A stretch of 61,473 bases of DNA from Clostridia bacterium (GCA_017464845.1 JAFTYD010000011.1:1-61473), one strand, 5' to 3'. Numbered from the stretch's first letter, positions 19,626 to 29,240 are shown. Made by a program: numbers and translations. Notes: generated by a model from the letters alone, not told the origin.

Positions 19626-20356
19626 ACTTTAGACGCCTTTTTTGTGATATTTAAAAAATATTTTTCCAAGCTTTTACCTTTCTTTCTAAATTTTTCCAAA
19701 TCAATTTCTTTTAATAAAATTCCATGATTAATTATATAAGCCCTATGACATAGACTTTCAACTATATCAAGATTGTGTGATGAAAATAAAACTAAGTTTC
19801 CTTTTTTGCTATGTTTTATAAAGAATTTTTTAAGTTGATTTGCAATATTAGGATCAAGCCCTGTCATTGGTTCATCTAGAATAAATACTTTTGGATTATG
19901 AATAAGCGCACCCATAATTGATATCTTTTGCTTCATACCATGAGAATATGATGAAATCTCTCTATATAAAGCATCTCCAAGTGCAAATATTTTTTCAAAT
20001 TTATCTATTTGTTTTTTTCTATCTTTTTCACTAACCTTATAAATATCTGCCATAAAATTTATATATTCAAGACCAGTCATCTTTTCAAATAAATCAAATT
20101 CATCACTTACATATCCAAAATGCTTTTTTGCTTCAATTGGTTGAGTTTTTAAATCAAAATTACATATTGAAATTTGACCTTCTTCATAAGGATGCATTCC
20201 GACAATACTTTTTATTGTGGTAGATTTTCCAGCTCCATTATGACCTAATAACCCAATTATCTCCCCACTATTACCATACAAAGAAATATCTTTTATAGCA
20301 TAATCAACTTTTGCATTATATTTCTTATATAAATTTTTCACTTGTAATAGTTCCAT
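19622..20356 (-). CDS. ABC transporter ATP-binding protein
   Basis: A 244-residue ATPase with Walker A GLLGHNGAGKSTT, signature YSHGMKQK (an unusual form of LSGGQ), Walker B VFILDEPMTGLD and the H-loop VLFSSHNLD. It energises the permease encoded immediately downstream. First gene of the four-gene leftward operon, with a full consensus promoter about 100 nt upstream and a roughly 95-nt leader. Confidence 0.92.
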   Translation of the reverse strand: MELLQVKNLYKKYNAKVDYAIKDISLYGNSGEIIGLLGHNGAGKSTTIKSIVGMHPYEEGQISICNFDLKTQPIEAKKHFGYVSDEFDLFEKMTGLEYINFMADIYKVSEKDRKKQIDKFEKIFALGDALYREISSYSHGMKQKISIMGALIHNPKVFILDEPMTGLDPNIANQLKKFFIKHSKKGNLVLFSSHNLDIVESLCHRAYIINHGILLKEIDLEKFRKKGKSLEKYFLNITKKASKV

Positions 20357-20457
20357 AATCCACCTCTTTAAAAAAAATCGTTACATAATTTTAATTTGCT
20401 TAAATTAAAAAAAAATATTTATTAATAAATAAATATAAACATAATTCCTTTATAAAA

Positions 20458-20486
20458 ATTATACTTACCATTTAAACACGTGTCAA
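20458..20486 (-). promoter_or_regulatory. Consensus promoter of the ABC/surface-protein operon
   Basis: Minus strand: -35 TTGACA (20486-20481), 17-nt spacer, -10 TATAAT (20463-20458), all consensus. The predicted transcript starts near 20451, leaving about 95 nt of AT-rich leader. This is a strong vegetative-type promoter for an operon encoding very large proteins. Confidence 0.85.
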
Positions 20487-20524
20487 CAAATTTTATATAC
20501 ATATTTTCTGTATGAAATTTTTAT

Positions 20525-20554
20525 TTGACATAAACCAACAAAATACATTAAACT
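20525..20554 (+). promoter_or_regulatory. Probable promoter of the Wzy-like gene
   Basis: Consensus -35 TTGACA at 20525-20530 and a weaker -10 TAAACT at 20549-20554 (18-nt spacer), about 30 nt before the ATG. Divergent from the ABC operon promoter. Confidence 0.55.
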
Positions 20555-20586
20555 TAACATGAAAACCTCTTATTTTTGGAGAATTT

Positions 20587-22095
20587 ATGGCAAAAACAAT
20601 AACATATCAAAACAAATTATTTGATTTTTATTTTAAAATAAAAAAAAGTAATTTTATTCAAAACTTAAACAAATTTATTTACTCTATTTGGAGTTTTGTA
20701 TTTATATCTTTTTTAACGCTTTCTGCTTATATTTTTTCACTTGAAATTTATTTCTATTTATTTATTGCTTTATATGTTATTTATATTTGTTTATTTTGTG
20801 ATGACCTTTTACCAATTGTATGTTTGTTTATTTTTTGTTATATATCCCCTTCAAGAAAAAACAATCCTGGATTAAGTACAAACTCTGTTTTTTATAATTA
20901 TAGTGGAACAATTGTTACTATAATTGCAGTTGTTTGTACAATTTCAATTTTATCAAGAATAATATTAGATAAAAATATGGGACTAAAGAAATTGTTTACA
21001 CAAAAAAAATATCTTTTATCTGGAATGATAATTTTAGGATTTGCATATTTAATTTCTGGAATTGGAAGTAAAAATTATAGTGAATATTTTTTAAATAATC
21101 TTTTATTTGCTTTTCTTCAATTTCTTTCAATATTTTTAATTTATTTTATTTTTAGTACGTCAATTAATTGGAAAAATTTACCTAAATATTATTTTCCATA
21201 TATGTGCATATTTATCGGAATAGTTGCAAGTTTAGAAATTGTTTATATTTACTTAACAAATGATGTTATTTTAGATGGAATGATAAACCGTTCAATTCTT
21301 TTCACAGGTTGGGGAACTTACAACAATGTTGGTGCAATGATAGCAATAACTATCCCCTTTGCATTTTACCTAGCTTGTAAGAAAAAACATAATTACATTT
21401 ATATTGTTTTAGCAACCATTTTACTTTTAGGAACCATAATAAGTTGTTCAAGAGGTTCGATTCTTGGTGCTATTGTAATTTATATAATTTCTTTTATCAT
21501 TTCAATTTTTAAAGCAGAAAACAAAAAAATCTTTTGGATTTCTTCAGGAATATTAATAATTGTTGCATCAATTATTGGATTAATATTTTTTGACGAAGTT
21601 AGTAAACTTTTTAGTAAGGTTCCCAAAATCGTAGAATCTACCGGTGGTGATGTAAAAGTAAATGACAGCTCTCGTTTTTATATTTATGAAAAAGGCTTTA
21701 AAGCATTTTTAAAATATCCAATTTTTGGTCAAACTTTTTACCCAACAAATTTTGTCCCATATGATTTTTCTACAATAGATTCTTTTAGTTTACTATTCCC
21801 TCCAAGATGGCATAATACAATTATTCAATTGCTTTCAAGTTGTGGAACTGTTGGAATTTTAGCTTATGGTTTTCATAGATTTCAAACTATAAAATTAATT
21901 ATCAAAAAACCATCTCTTGAAAAAACATTTATCGGTTTATCCATTTTAACTTTGCTTGCAATGAGTCTACTTGATTGTCATATATTTAACATCGGCCCTA
22001 CAATGTTTTATTCAATATCTTTAATGTTTGCTGAATTCTCAAATCAAAAAGAAAAGAATATTTCTTTTGAAGACTTAATTATTCAAAACTTATAA
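20587..22095 (+). CDS. O-antigen ligase/Wzy-like polysaccharide membrane protein
   Basis: A 502-residue protein with about a dozen hydrophobic helices and one large extracellular loop (about residues 330-425). The SCSRGSILGAI helix and the loop block RWHNTIIQLLSSCGTVGIL are typical of the O-antigen ligase/polymerase (Wzy_C) superfamily, which polymerises or attaches surface glycans. No glycosyltransferase genes are nearby, so its glycan is unknown. ATG preceded by GGAG. A hairpin terminator follows the stop. Confidence 0.75.
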   Translation: MAKTITYQNKLFDFYFKIKKSNFIQNLNKFIYSIWSFVFISFLTLSAYIFSLEIYFYLFIALYVIYICLFCDDLLPIVCLFIFCYISPSRKNNPGLSTNSVFYNYSGTIVTIIAVVCTISILSRIILDKNMGLKKLFTQKKYLLSGMIILGFAYLISGIGSKNYSEYFLNNLLFAFLQFLSIFLIYFIFSTSINWKNLPKYYFPYMCIFIGIVASLEIVYIYLTNDVILDGMINRSILFTGWGTYNNVGAMIAITIPFAFYLACKKKHNYIYIVLATILLLGTIISCSRGSILGAIVIYIISFIISIFKAENKKIFWISSGILIIVASIIGLIFFDEVSKLFSKVPKIVESTGGDVKVNDSSRFYIYEKGFKAFLKYPIFGQTFYPTNFVPYDFSTIDSFSLLFPPRWHNTIIQLLSSCGTVGILAYGFHRFQTIKLIIKKPSLEKTFIGLSILTLLAMSLLDCHIFNIGPTMFYSISLMFAEFSNQKEKNISFEDLIIQNL

Positions 22096-22102
22096 AAATA
22101 AT

Positions 22103-22130
22103 AAAAAAGACTATATTTTTAGTCTTTTTT
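22103..22130 (+). terminator. Intrinsic terminator after the Wzy-like gene
   Basis: Perfect 11-bp stem (22103-22113 with 22120-22130), 6-nt loop, ending in a T run. Confidence 0.85.
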
Positions 22131-22171
22131 TATTAAAAATTATCAATTTTTAGTACTTTTATAAAATTTTA

Positions 22172-22624
22172 TTAAAAATTCAACTTCATAGGTACAAATT
22201 TTATACCATCAATTTCTTGCATTTCTGACTCGTCTTTAAACCCTATTTTATGATAAAAATCAATCGCATAAGGTGAAGAATTTAATGTTAAAAAGTTTAC
22301 TTGACTAATACTTTTAACCTTTTCAACTAAATTTTTTGCTATACCGTTTCTATGATATTCTTTATCAACAAACAACAAATTTATATGTTGTCTATCTTTA
22401 ACACAAATCATTCCAACAATTTTATTTTCTACCTTTGCAACATAGATTTCAAAATTTTCTTTTAAGCATTTTGAAATATTATCGAAATTGGCAAACTTAT
22501 AAAACGAATTAACCCCTTCTTCAGAATAATCCGGCTTTTCAAATTCATCAAATACACAAGTTACAAGTTTTAAAGTTTCACTTAATTCTTCAATTTTTAA
22601 TTTCTCAATTTTATAGTTCATCAC
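22172..22624 (-). CDS. GNAT-family acetyltransferase
   Basis: A 150-residue small-molecule acetyltransferase: core strand KIVGMICVKDRQHINLLFVD, acetyl-CoA loop REYHRNGIAKNL-like (residues YHRNGIAKNL seen) and terminal YAIDFYHKIGF. Substrate unknown. Downstream of the 70-residue gene by 18 nt, same strand. Confidence 0.8.
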   Translation of the reverse strand: MMNYKIEKLKIEELSETLKLVTCVFDEFEKPDYSEEGVNSFYKFANFDNISKCLKENFEIYVAKVENKIVGMICVKDRQHINLLFVDKEYHRNGIAKNLVEKVKSISQVNFLTLNSSPYAIDFYHKIGFKDESEMQEIDGIKFVPMKLNF

Positions 22625-22642
22625 TATCTCCGTAGATAAATT

Positions 22643-22855
22643 TTAATCTTTATTTATTAATCTATCTGCCTCTTCCAAAATTTCCCTTTCTGTTGCGTTT
22701 TCATTATTCTTAATAAAATCAACCAAATTGTCCATTTGTTCTTCTGTTTGCAAAGCTGCAATAACATACCTAATTGCATCACGAGGAACTTTTTTATCAT
22801 TTAATATTCTTATAAAAACTCTAACTAAATTTTCATTTTCTTTTGTTACTTGCAT
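22643..22855 (-). CDS. Small helical hypothetical protein
   Basis: A 70-residue, charged, mostly helical protein with no signal peptide or membrane helix. Ends in EREILEEADRLINKD. A ribosome binding site (AAAGGAG) precedes the ATG, and spacing to the GNAT gene (18 nt) suggests co-transcription. I recognise no family. Confidence 0.6.
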   Translation of the reverse strand: MQVTKENENLVRVFIRILNDKKVPRDAIRYVIAALQTEEQMDNLVDFIKNNENATEREILEEADRLINKD

Positions 22856-22918
22856 TTCATTCTCCTTTTACCTTTAAGCAACTTTTTAATTTTAAAAAAT
22901 TTTCTTTTAATTAATATA

Positions 22919-23611
22919 TTATATCTCAATTTTTTCCATATAACCTAAACCATCTATTGTTTTATGTAATCTTAAAACAAAATCAAATTTATTTGCTTCA
23001 ACACTTAAATAAAAATCTTCTTCTGGAAAAATATCATTTAAACTTTTATCAAAAAACTTTGCACCACTTGTTATTTTTAAATTTTCAATTTCATTTTTTA
23101 AATCAATTTCATTTCCTTCTAACAAAGACTTAATATAATAAGCACACAAATTATCTTCTTCTGTTTGTGATTTAGCTTCAAGTCCCATACAAACAAGAGA
23201 AACATTTTCTGGATTTTTGCTTTTTATATACCTTGCTATAGCCTTTGCATTTACCAAACTCCCAGATATAATTTCATCAGCATTAATCGCATTTGCAATA
23301 CCCTGAGTTCCTGCACTTGTTGTGTGAATAATTATTTTTCCTGAAAAATCAACATTTCTTATTTGTGATGGTGAATTTCCATAATCAAAACCTTCCATAA
23401 TTTTGCCATGCCTTTCACCAACTAAAATTGTATCGGGATTTTTTGATTTAAAATCATAAGCTATTTGTGCATCTCCAACAGGTATAATTTTTTCTGCAGA
23501 GTTTGCTGCTAAATATGCTTCAACAGTAAAAGCCCTAAACACATCAATAATAACAGTTAAGCCTTTTGCATTCTTTGCACCATCAATCATATGCAAAATA
23601 TTTATATTCAT
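22919..23611 (-). CDS. comB: ComB-family 2-phosphosulfolactate phosphatase
   Basis: A 230-residue protein matching ComB: the N-terminal VIIDVFRAFT with metal-binding Asp, the LVGERHG block, GFDYGNSPSQI and HTTSAGTQG. In methanogens ComB makes sulfolactate for coenzyme M; in clostridia the family is common without other coenzyme M genes and its substrate is uncertain. No comA, comC or sulfonate gene is in this window, so the name denotes family rather than pathway. Confidence 0.85.
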   Translation of the reverse strand: MNINILHMIDGAKNAKGLTVIIDVFRAFTVEAYLAANSAEKIIPVGDAQIAYDFKSKNPDTILVGERHGKIMEGFDYGNSPSQIRNVDFSGKIIIHTTSAGTQGIANAINADEIISGSLVNAKAIARYIKSKNPENVSLVCMGLEAKSQTEEDNLCAYYIKSLLEGNEIDLKNEIENLKITSGAKFFDKSLNDIFPEEDFYLSVEANKFDFVLRLHKTIDGLGYMEKIEI

Positions 23612-23710
23612 GTTACCCCTCTCATATATTTTATATTATAACATATCATATTTTTTCTTGTATAAGATTTTATTAAATTTTTAAATAATTAATAAAATTT
23701 TATAAAATAA

Positions 23711-23742
23711 AAAAACATACCTATATATCGAAGTATGTTTTT
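23711..23742 (-). terminator. Intrinsic terminator
   Basis: 10-bp stem (23711-23720 with 23733-23742) about 140 nt downstream of mntP on the minus strand and upstream of comB. The rest of the 272-nt gap is AT-rich with nothing else recognisable. Confidence 0.6.
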
Positions 23743-23883
23743 AAATTACTTAATATAAAAAATCGATTAATCTTTTTACATTATATATTTTTTATTAATA
23801 ATTTTGATTAATATTAATTTTACATAAAACTTTAAAAATATATTAAAATTTTTATTAATAATGCATATTTTTATAAATTTTCA

Positions 23884-24483
23884 TTAAGCATAAAGAGAAA
23901 TCATTCCACTAATAAAAATTTCAAGCCCGATTGCTATTAAAATAATTCCTCCAAGAATTTCTGATTTTGATGAAAACTTTGTTCCAAATTTTTTACCAAT
24001 AATATTTCCTATAACACATAACAAAAAAGTTATAAATGCAATAATCAATGCGCAAACAAATGCATTAAGAAAATTATAATTTGATATGGTAAAACCAACA
24101 GATAGAGCATCAATTGATGTTGCTATTGCTTGAACAAGAATTGTAAGAAATCCCAATTTTTTTATTTCTGTTTCACTTTCCTCTTTTTTCTTAACACATT
24201 CATATATCATCTTTGCTCCAATAAATACTAATAATACAAGAGCTATCCATGGAATAATGTGTTCAAAAATTTTAAATTTTTCAACAATTGTATAAACACA
24301 TACCCAACCTATCATTGGCATCAAACCTTGAAATAATCCAAACATCAATGAAGTCAAAAAGACTTTTATTTTTTTTATATTAGGATTATTCAATCCATTT
24401 GCAAGAGATACAGAAAATGCATCCATAGCAAGTCCAATACCAAGTAAAATACTATTTAAAAAAAACACAACACTAAAATCCAT
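23884..24483 (-). CDS. mntP: Manganese efflux pump MntP
   Basis: A 199-residue membrane protein with six helices and the MntP signature GLAMDAFSVSLANG in the first half and ATSIDALSVGFTIS in the second half, i.e. two related half-repeats each with an intramembrane Asp. Exports Mn2+ in the characterised family. It is the second gene after a Ca2+/cation antiporter (6-nt gap), so the pair looks like a divalent-cation homeostasis operon. No yybP-ykoY riboswitch is evident upstream. Confidence 0.85.
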   Translation of the reverse strand: MDFSVVFFLNSILLGIGLAMDAFSVSLANGLNNPNIKKIKVFLTSLMFGLFQGLMPMIGWVCVYTIVEKFKIFEHIIPWIALVLLVFIGAKMIYECVKKKEESETEIKKLGFLTILVQAIATSIDALSVGFTISNYNFLNAFVCALIIAFITFLLCVIGNIIGKKFGTKFSSKSEILGGIILIAIGLEIFISGMISLYA

Positions 24484-24489
24484 AATTAT

Positions 24490-25530
24490 CTAAATCAAAG
24501 TCCTTAAAACTAAATATGCTAAATATACAAAATAGAAAATTATTAATATAAAACCTTCTTTTTTTCCTAATTTTCCCTTTAATGCAAATACAAACACTAA
24601 TATTGTTGCAAGCATCATCATTATTAAATCAACTATAATTTGAGAACCAACAGTTAATGGACTTATTATTCCAGAAATCCCCAAAACAAATAACACGTTA
24701 AATATATTTGAACCAATTACATTTCCAAGTGCCATGTCAGCTTCACCCTTTTTTGCAGCCACGATTGAAGTTACAAGTTCAGGTAAAGAAGTTCCTATAG
24801 CAACAATTGTAAGTCCAACTAAAGATTCAACTAAATCATGGTTAAGCTTTGCAACATCACCAATTCCAATAGCAATATTTTTTGCACCATAAACAACAGC
24901 TTCACCACCTAAGACAATTCCAGCTATACCAATGATAACAAAAATAATTGCTTTCCAAGTAGCCATAACTTTTATATTATCTTTTTCTTCTTGTAATGAA
25001 AAAGATTGTTTTTCTTTTTTTGCATCGAAAACTATGTATATCATATAAACTATTATTAACACAACAAGAATTATAGCTTCCCATCTTAAAACTGCATATT
25101 GACCATTTAATGAAAATAAAATTCCAAATAAAGATAATATCAATGAAACAAAAATAAGAATTGGAAATTCTTTTTTACAAACACTTTTCTTTACACAAAT
25201 TGGTGAAAAAAGCGCGCAAAAACCTAAAATTAACAATAAATTTGCAATATTTGAACCGACAACATTTCCTATTGCAACATTTGCGTTTCCACCTTTTATT
25301 AAACAAGTAACTGAATCACTAGCTGAAACAGCGAGTTCCGGAAGACTTGTCCCCATAGCAACAATTGTTAAACCAATGATTAATGGAGAAATATGAAATT
25401 TCTTTGCAATTGAAGATGCAGCCGAAACAAATAAGTCAGAAAACTTAACTAAGAAAATTATTCCAACAACAAACAATGCTGCACAAATTAACCAACTATA
25501 CCATGTTCCCATATTTAAATCTTTTAACAT
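24490..25530 (-). CDS. CaCA-family Ca2+/Na+ antiporter
   Basis: A 346-residue membrane protein with the two inverted alpha-repeats of the CaCA family: MGTSLPELAVSASDS with GNVVGSNIANLLLILG, and IGTSLPELVTSIVA with GNVIGSNIFNVLFVLG. These carry the ion-binding Glu and Ser/Asn residues. Start chosen at ATG 25530 because GGAGG lies 6 nt before it; a frame-compatible ATG 13 codons earlier has no ribosome binding site. Co-transcribed with mntP. Confidence 0.9.
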   Translation of the reverse strand: MLKDLNMGTWYSWLICAALFVVGIIFLVKFSDLFVSAASSIAKKFHISPLIIGLTIVAMGTSLPELAVSASDSVTCLIKGGNANVAIGNVVGSNIANLLLILGFCALFSPICVKKSVCKKEFPILIFVSLILSLFGILFSLNGQYAVLRWEAIILVVLIIVYMIYIVFDAKKEKQSFSLQEEKDNIKVMATWKAIIFVIIGIAGIVLGGEAVVYGAKNIAIGIGDVAKLNHDLVESLVGLTIVAIGTSLPELVTSIVAAKKGEADMALGNVIGSNIFNVLFVLGISGIISPLTVGSQIIVDLIMMMLATILVFVFALKGKLGKKEGFILIIFYFVYLAYLVLRTLI

Positions 25531-25944
25531 TTTAACCTCCAAAATAATTAAAAAATCATATTTAATCAAGTTTTTTATATATTTTTATATATTTTTCCTA
25601 ACATTGTAACATAATATTACAATATTTAACAATAAATTTTATAAGAATTATAAAAATATTTTTTTAAAATTTTAAACAAATATATGTATAACTTTTTATC
25701 TTAAACTCGACTTTTAAACCACCTTATTCCATAGCAAATAATATTTAAAAAGTCAACTATTTTTCAAAAATTTATTTATAAAAATGTGTCTAAAAATACT
25801 TGTATTAAATGTTAAAAAGTGCTATGGTTAATAGTAGATAATTTTGATTAATTACTAAATTTCAAATTGACTTTTTGTAAAAAAAGCCAATTGTATTTTT
25901 CTCAAAATTACATTTATGAAAGAATTGAAATTAAGGAGAGAAAC
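25531..25944. other. Divergent intergenic region upstream of nrdD
   Basis: About 410 nt between the leftward antiporter and rightward nrdD. It is AT-rich with no gene. An 8-bp inverted repeat (CCATAGCA at 25729-25736 and TGCTATGG at 25820-25827) brackets most of it. I see no convincing NrdR box and no single clear promoter, although several AT-rich -10-like sequences exist. Confidence 0.4.
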
Positions 25945-28134
25945 ATGATTAAAGTTATTAAAAAGTCTGGCGTGTATGAAGATTTCAATGAGAAAAAAAT
26001 TATCTCTGCAATAAGAAAATCTGCTGAAAGAGTTATGATAACTCTTACCCCTGAACAAGAAGAACAAGTTTGTAATTTTGTTAGATCAACATTAACTGAC
26101 AATTCAAATGTACAAGTTTCTACAATGCATAATATTGTTGAAACTGCTCTTGACAAAGTAAATCCTCATGTTGCTAAAAGTTACAGAGAATATAGAGATA
26201 ACAAAGCTTCTTTTGCAAATATGCTCGACAAAGTTTATAAAAAGAAACTTGGTTTAAATTTTATTGGCGATAGAAGTAATGCAAATGCTGATAGTGCTAT
26301 CATTACAACTCAAAGAGCAATTGTATATAATGAATTAAATAGTGAATTATATAAAAAATTCTTCTTAACTAATGAAGAAGAAAAAGTAATGAGTGAAGGA
26401 TATATTTATATTCACGACAGAGGAAGTAGACTTGACTCTTTCAACTGCTGTCTTGCTAATGTTAAAGAAATTTTACATGGTGGTTTTGAAATGGGAAACC
26501 TTCATTATAACGAACCAAAAACATTAGATGTTGCCTTTGACCTTATTGGTGATATCATAATGAATATGGCTTCTTGTCAATATGGTGGTTTTACTATTAG
26601 TGAAATTGATAAAGTATTATGTCCTTATGCTGAACTTAGTTATGAAAAATATTATACAGATTATGAAAATATCCTTAAAGATGCAAATACAACACTTACC
26701 GACTTTGAAATTAAAAGCAAATCAGAAGAATTTGCTATAACAAAAGTTAAAAGAGAATTTGAACAAGGCTGGCAAGGTCTTGAAATGAAATTAAATAGTG
26801 TTGGTTCTAGTCGTGGAGATTATCCTTTTACAGCTGTTTCATTTGGTCTCGGAAAATCAAAATTTGAAACAATGTGTTCATCTATTGCTATGAAAGTTAG
26901 AGCCGGTGGACAAGGTGAAAAAGGTTTTAAACACCCTGTTTTATTCCCTAAATTATCTTTCCTTTATGATGAAAACGTACATGGTGAAGGTAAAGAACTT
27001 GAATGGTTATTTTTAGAAGCTATTGATTGTTCTAGTAAAGCAATGTACCCTGATTACATAAGCTGCACTGGAGATGGTTACTGTGGCGATATATATAGAA
27101 AATATGGAAAAACTATATCTCGTATGGGTTGTAGAGCAACTCTTGCCCCTTGGTTTGTAAAAGGTGGTTTTGAACCTGCTGACGAAAATGATGAACCAGT
27201 TTTCGAAGGTAGAATGAACATGGGTGCAATAAGTCTTCACTTCCCTATGATTATGCAAAAAGCAAAAAATATTTATCAAGAAAATATAAATCGTGGAAAC
27301 AATTCAAAAACATTAGATGATATTTTCTTTGATGAACTTAGTTATTATTGTGAATTAATAAGAAATATACATAAAAGAACTTATGAATATTTCAGTCATA
27401 AAAAAGCAGGAACAAATCCTCTTGCATTCTGTCAAGGTGGTTTGATTGGTGGTCATATGAATCCTGAAGAAGAAATTGGTAGAGAATTCTTAAAACCTAT
27501 GACTGCATCTTTTGGTATTACAGCGTTAAACGAAACTCAATTTTTATATAATGGCAAATCATTGGTAGAAGATCAAAGTTTTGCTATAAAAATCTTACAA
27601 TTTATGGACGAATATAAGAAAAAATCAACATCTGAAGATAAAATCTTATATGCCCTTTATGGCACACCTGCAGAAAGTCTTTGTGGATTACAAGTTGAAC
27701 AATTTAGAAAAATGTTTGGAGAAGTTAAAGGCGTAACAGATAAACCTTACACTTCAAATAGTTTCCATTGTGCAGTTTATGAAGACATTACTCCTATTCA
27801 AAAACAAGATATCGAATATAAAATGTATCATTATTGCAATGGTGGTGCAATTCAATATTGTAGATATCCTATCGAATATAACAAAGATGCTATTATAACT
27901 TTAGTTAGAAGAGCAATGAAAATGGGATTCTATGAAGGTGTAAATCTTCAACTTGATTATTGTGAAGAATGTGGGGCTCAATTTATTGATAGCGACAATT
28001 GTCCACAATGTAACAGTGAAAATATAACTAGAATTGAAAGAATGAATGGATATTTAGGTTATTCAAGAGTTAACGGAAGATCAATGTATGCTGATCATAA
28101 GTTAGCAGAATTTAAAGATAGAGTGAGTATGTAA
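25945..28134 (+). CDS. nrdD: Anaerobic (class III) ribonucleoside-triphosphate reductase
   Basis: Reduces ribonucleotides to deoxyribonucleotides by a glycyl radical, so it works only without oxygen. The 729-residue protein starts at ATG 25945 (AAGGAG upstream; the frame is open 26 codons further). It has an N-terminal ATP-cone (residues 1-90), a long barrel with conserved cysteines, a C-terminal zinc site (CEECG...CPQC) and the glycyl-radical loop RMNGYLG. Stop is directly followed by nrdG. Confidence 0.95.
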   Translation: MIKVIKKSGVYEDFNEKKIISAIRKSAERVMITLTPEQEEQVCNFVRSTLTDNSNVQVSTMHNIVETALDKVNPHVAKSYREYRDNKASFANMLDKVYKKKLGLNFIGDRSNANADSAIITTQRAIVYNELNSELYKKFFLTNEEEKVMSEGYIYIHDRGSRLDSFNCCLANVKEILHGGFEMGNLHYNEPKTLDVAFDLIGDIIMNMASCQYGGFTISEIDKVLCPYAELSYEKYYTDYENILKDANTTLTDFEIKSKSEEFAITKVKREFEQGWQGLEMKLNSVGSSRGDYPFTAVSFGLGKSKFETMCSSIAMKVRAGGQGEKGFKHPVLFPKLSFLYDENVHGEGKELEWLFLEAIDCSSKAMYPDYISCTGDGYCGDIYRKYGKTISRMGCRATLAPWFVKGGFEPADENDEPVFEGRMNMGAISLHFPMIMQKAKNIYQENINRGNNSKTLDDIFFDELSYYCELIRNIHKRTYEYFSHKKAGTNPLAFCQGGLIGGHMNPEEEIGREFLKPMTASFGITALNETQFLYNGKSLVEDQSFAIKILQFMDEYKKKSTSEDKILYALYGTPAESLCGLQVEQFRKMFGEVKGVTDKPYTSNSFHCAVYEDITPIQKQDIEYKMYHYCNGGAIQYCRYPIEYNKDAIITLVRRAMKMGFYEGVNLQLDYCEECGAQFIDSDNCPQCNSENITRIERMNGYLGYSRVNGRSMYADHKLAEFKDRVSM

Positions 28135-28626
28135 ATGAATTATCATAATATAAAACATGACGACATGTTAAATGGAAAAGGTCTTAGAGTAAGTTTGTTT
28201 GTAAGTGGTTGTTCTTGTCATTGTCACAACTGTCACAATCCTCAAACATGGGATAAAGATAGTGGAATATTATTTGATGATAAAGCAAAACAAGAGATTT
28301 TTGAAGAACTTGAAAAAGACTATATTGATGGTATCACCCTAACTGGTGGTCACCCACTAGAAGAATATAATCTTAAAGAAATTACCAATCTATGCAAAGA
28401 AATAAAAGAAAAATTTAATAACAAAACTATTTGGCTTTACACAGGTTTTTTATATGAAAATATTCAATCTTTGCAGGTTATGGATTATATAGATGTTTTA
28501 GTTGATGGTCCTTTTGTTGAAAGTTTAAAAGATAAAAATGCAAAATGGATAGGTTCAACAAACCAAAGAGTTATTGATGTTAAAAAATCAAAAACAAAAA
28601 ATAGAATTATACTTTTAGATAAATAA
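28135..28626 (+). CDS. nrdG: Anaerobic ribonucleotide reductase activating enzyme
   Basis: Radical SAM activase that installs the glycyl radical on NrdD. The 163-residue protein carries the cluster motif CSCHCHNC (C-x3-C-x2-C) followed by NPQTW, and the GGHPLEEYN block. ATG abuts the nrdD stop codon with no gap, so it is translationally coupled and stoichiometry with NrdD is likely controlled by this coupling. Confidence 0.95.
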   Translation: MNYHNIKHDDMLNGKGLRVSLFVSGCSCHCHNCHNPQTWDKDSGILFDDKAKQEIFEELEKDYIDGITLTGGHPLEEYNLKEITNLCKEIKEKFNNKTIWLYTGFLYENIQSLQVMDYIDVLVDGPFVESLKDKNAKWIGSTNQRVIDVKKSKTKNRIILLDK

Positions 28627-28634
28627 GGATAAAT

Positions 28635-29072
28635 ATGAGAAAATTTGAAAAAGTAAGCACAGCTGACAACGGAATTATTCCTACACGTTCTGATGTAGGT
28701 TCTGCTGGATATGATTTTTATGCTGTTGAAGATTTAACAATAAAACCTCAAGAAATGGTTAAATTTAAAACCAATATAAAAGCTTGCATGGAAAAAGATG
28801 AAGTATTGTTGCTTTATGTAAGAAGTTCAATTGGTATCAAGAAAAATTTAATGTTATGTAATGGAACTGGAGTTATTGATAGTACATATTACAATAACCC
28901 TGATAATGAAGGAAATATCTTCTGCACCCTTTTCAACTATGGAACAGAAACTCAAGAAATAAAAGCTGGAGATCGTGTTATGCAAGGTGTTTTTGTTAAA
29001 TATCTAATCACTGATGATGATAACACAGTGAATGAAATTAGAACTGGTGGAATTGGTTCAACAGGTAATTAA
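28635..29072 (+). CDS. dut: dUTP diphosphatase (dUTPase)
   Basis: Hydrolyses dUTP to dUMP, keeping uracil out of DNA and supplying the dTMP precursor. The 145-residue trimeric-type enzyme shows all five motifs: AGYDFYA, RSSIGIK, GVIDSTYYNN with catalytic Asp, GDRVMQGVF and the P-loop-like C-terminus GGIGSTG. It follows nrdG by 8 nt, so the operon couples dNTP production to dUTP removal. Confidence 0.92.
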   Translation: MRKFEKVSTADNGIIPTRSDVGSAGYDFYAVEDLTIKPQEMVKFKTNIKACMEKDEVLLLYVRSSIGIKKNLMLCNGTGVIDSTYYNNPDNEGNIFCTLFNYGTETQEIKAGDRVMQGVFVKYLITDDDNTVNEIRTGGIGSTGN

Positions 29073-29100
29073 AATCATATATTTATTTATAAAATATCAA

Positions 29101-29130
29101 AAAAAAACAGCAATTATGCTGTTTTTTTGA
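29101..29130 (+). terminator. Intrinsic terminator of nrdD-nrdG-dut
   Basis: 12-bp perfect stem (29101-29112 with 29117-29128), 4-nt loop, T7 run in the arm. Confidence 0.85.
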
Positions 29131-29204
29131 TATTTTTAACAACTTTTATTAAAGTTTTATTTATATAAAAATTATAATGACAATATTTAAAAAAATTATT
29201 ACAA

Positions 29205-29235
29205 AAAAACACCTAGAATTTTTCTAGGTGTTTTT
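29205..29235 (-). terminator. Intrinsic terminator of yhaN/yhaO
   Basis: Perfect 14-bp stem (29205-29218 with 29222-29235) with a 3-nt loop, 5 nt after the stop of the leftward SbcC-like gene and followed by a T run on the minus strand. Confidence 0.85.
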
Positions 29236-29240
29236 AACTT

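Noticed and set aside
25531-25944. NrdR boxes in front of nrdD
   Set aside because: No paired 16-bp near-palindromes of the NrdR type could be found.
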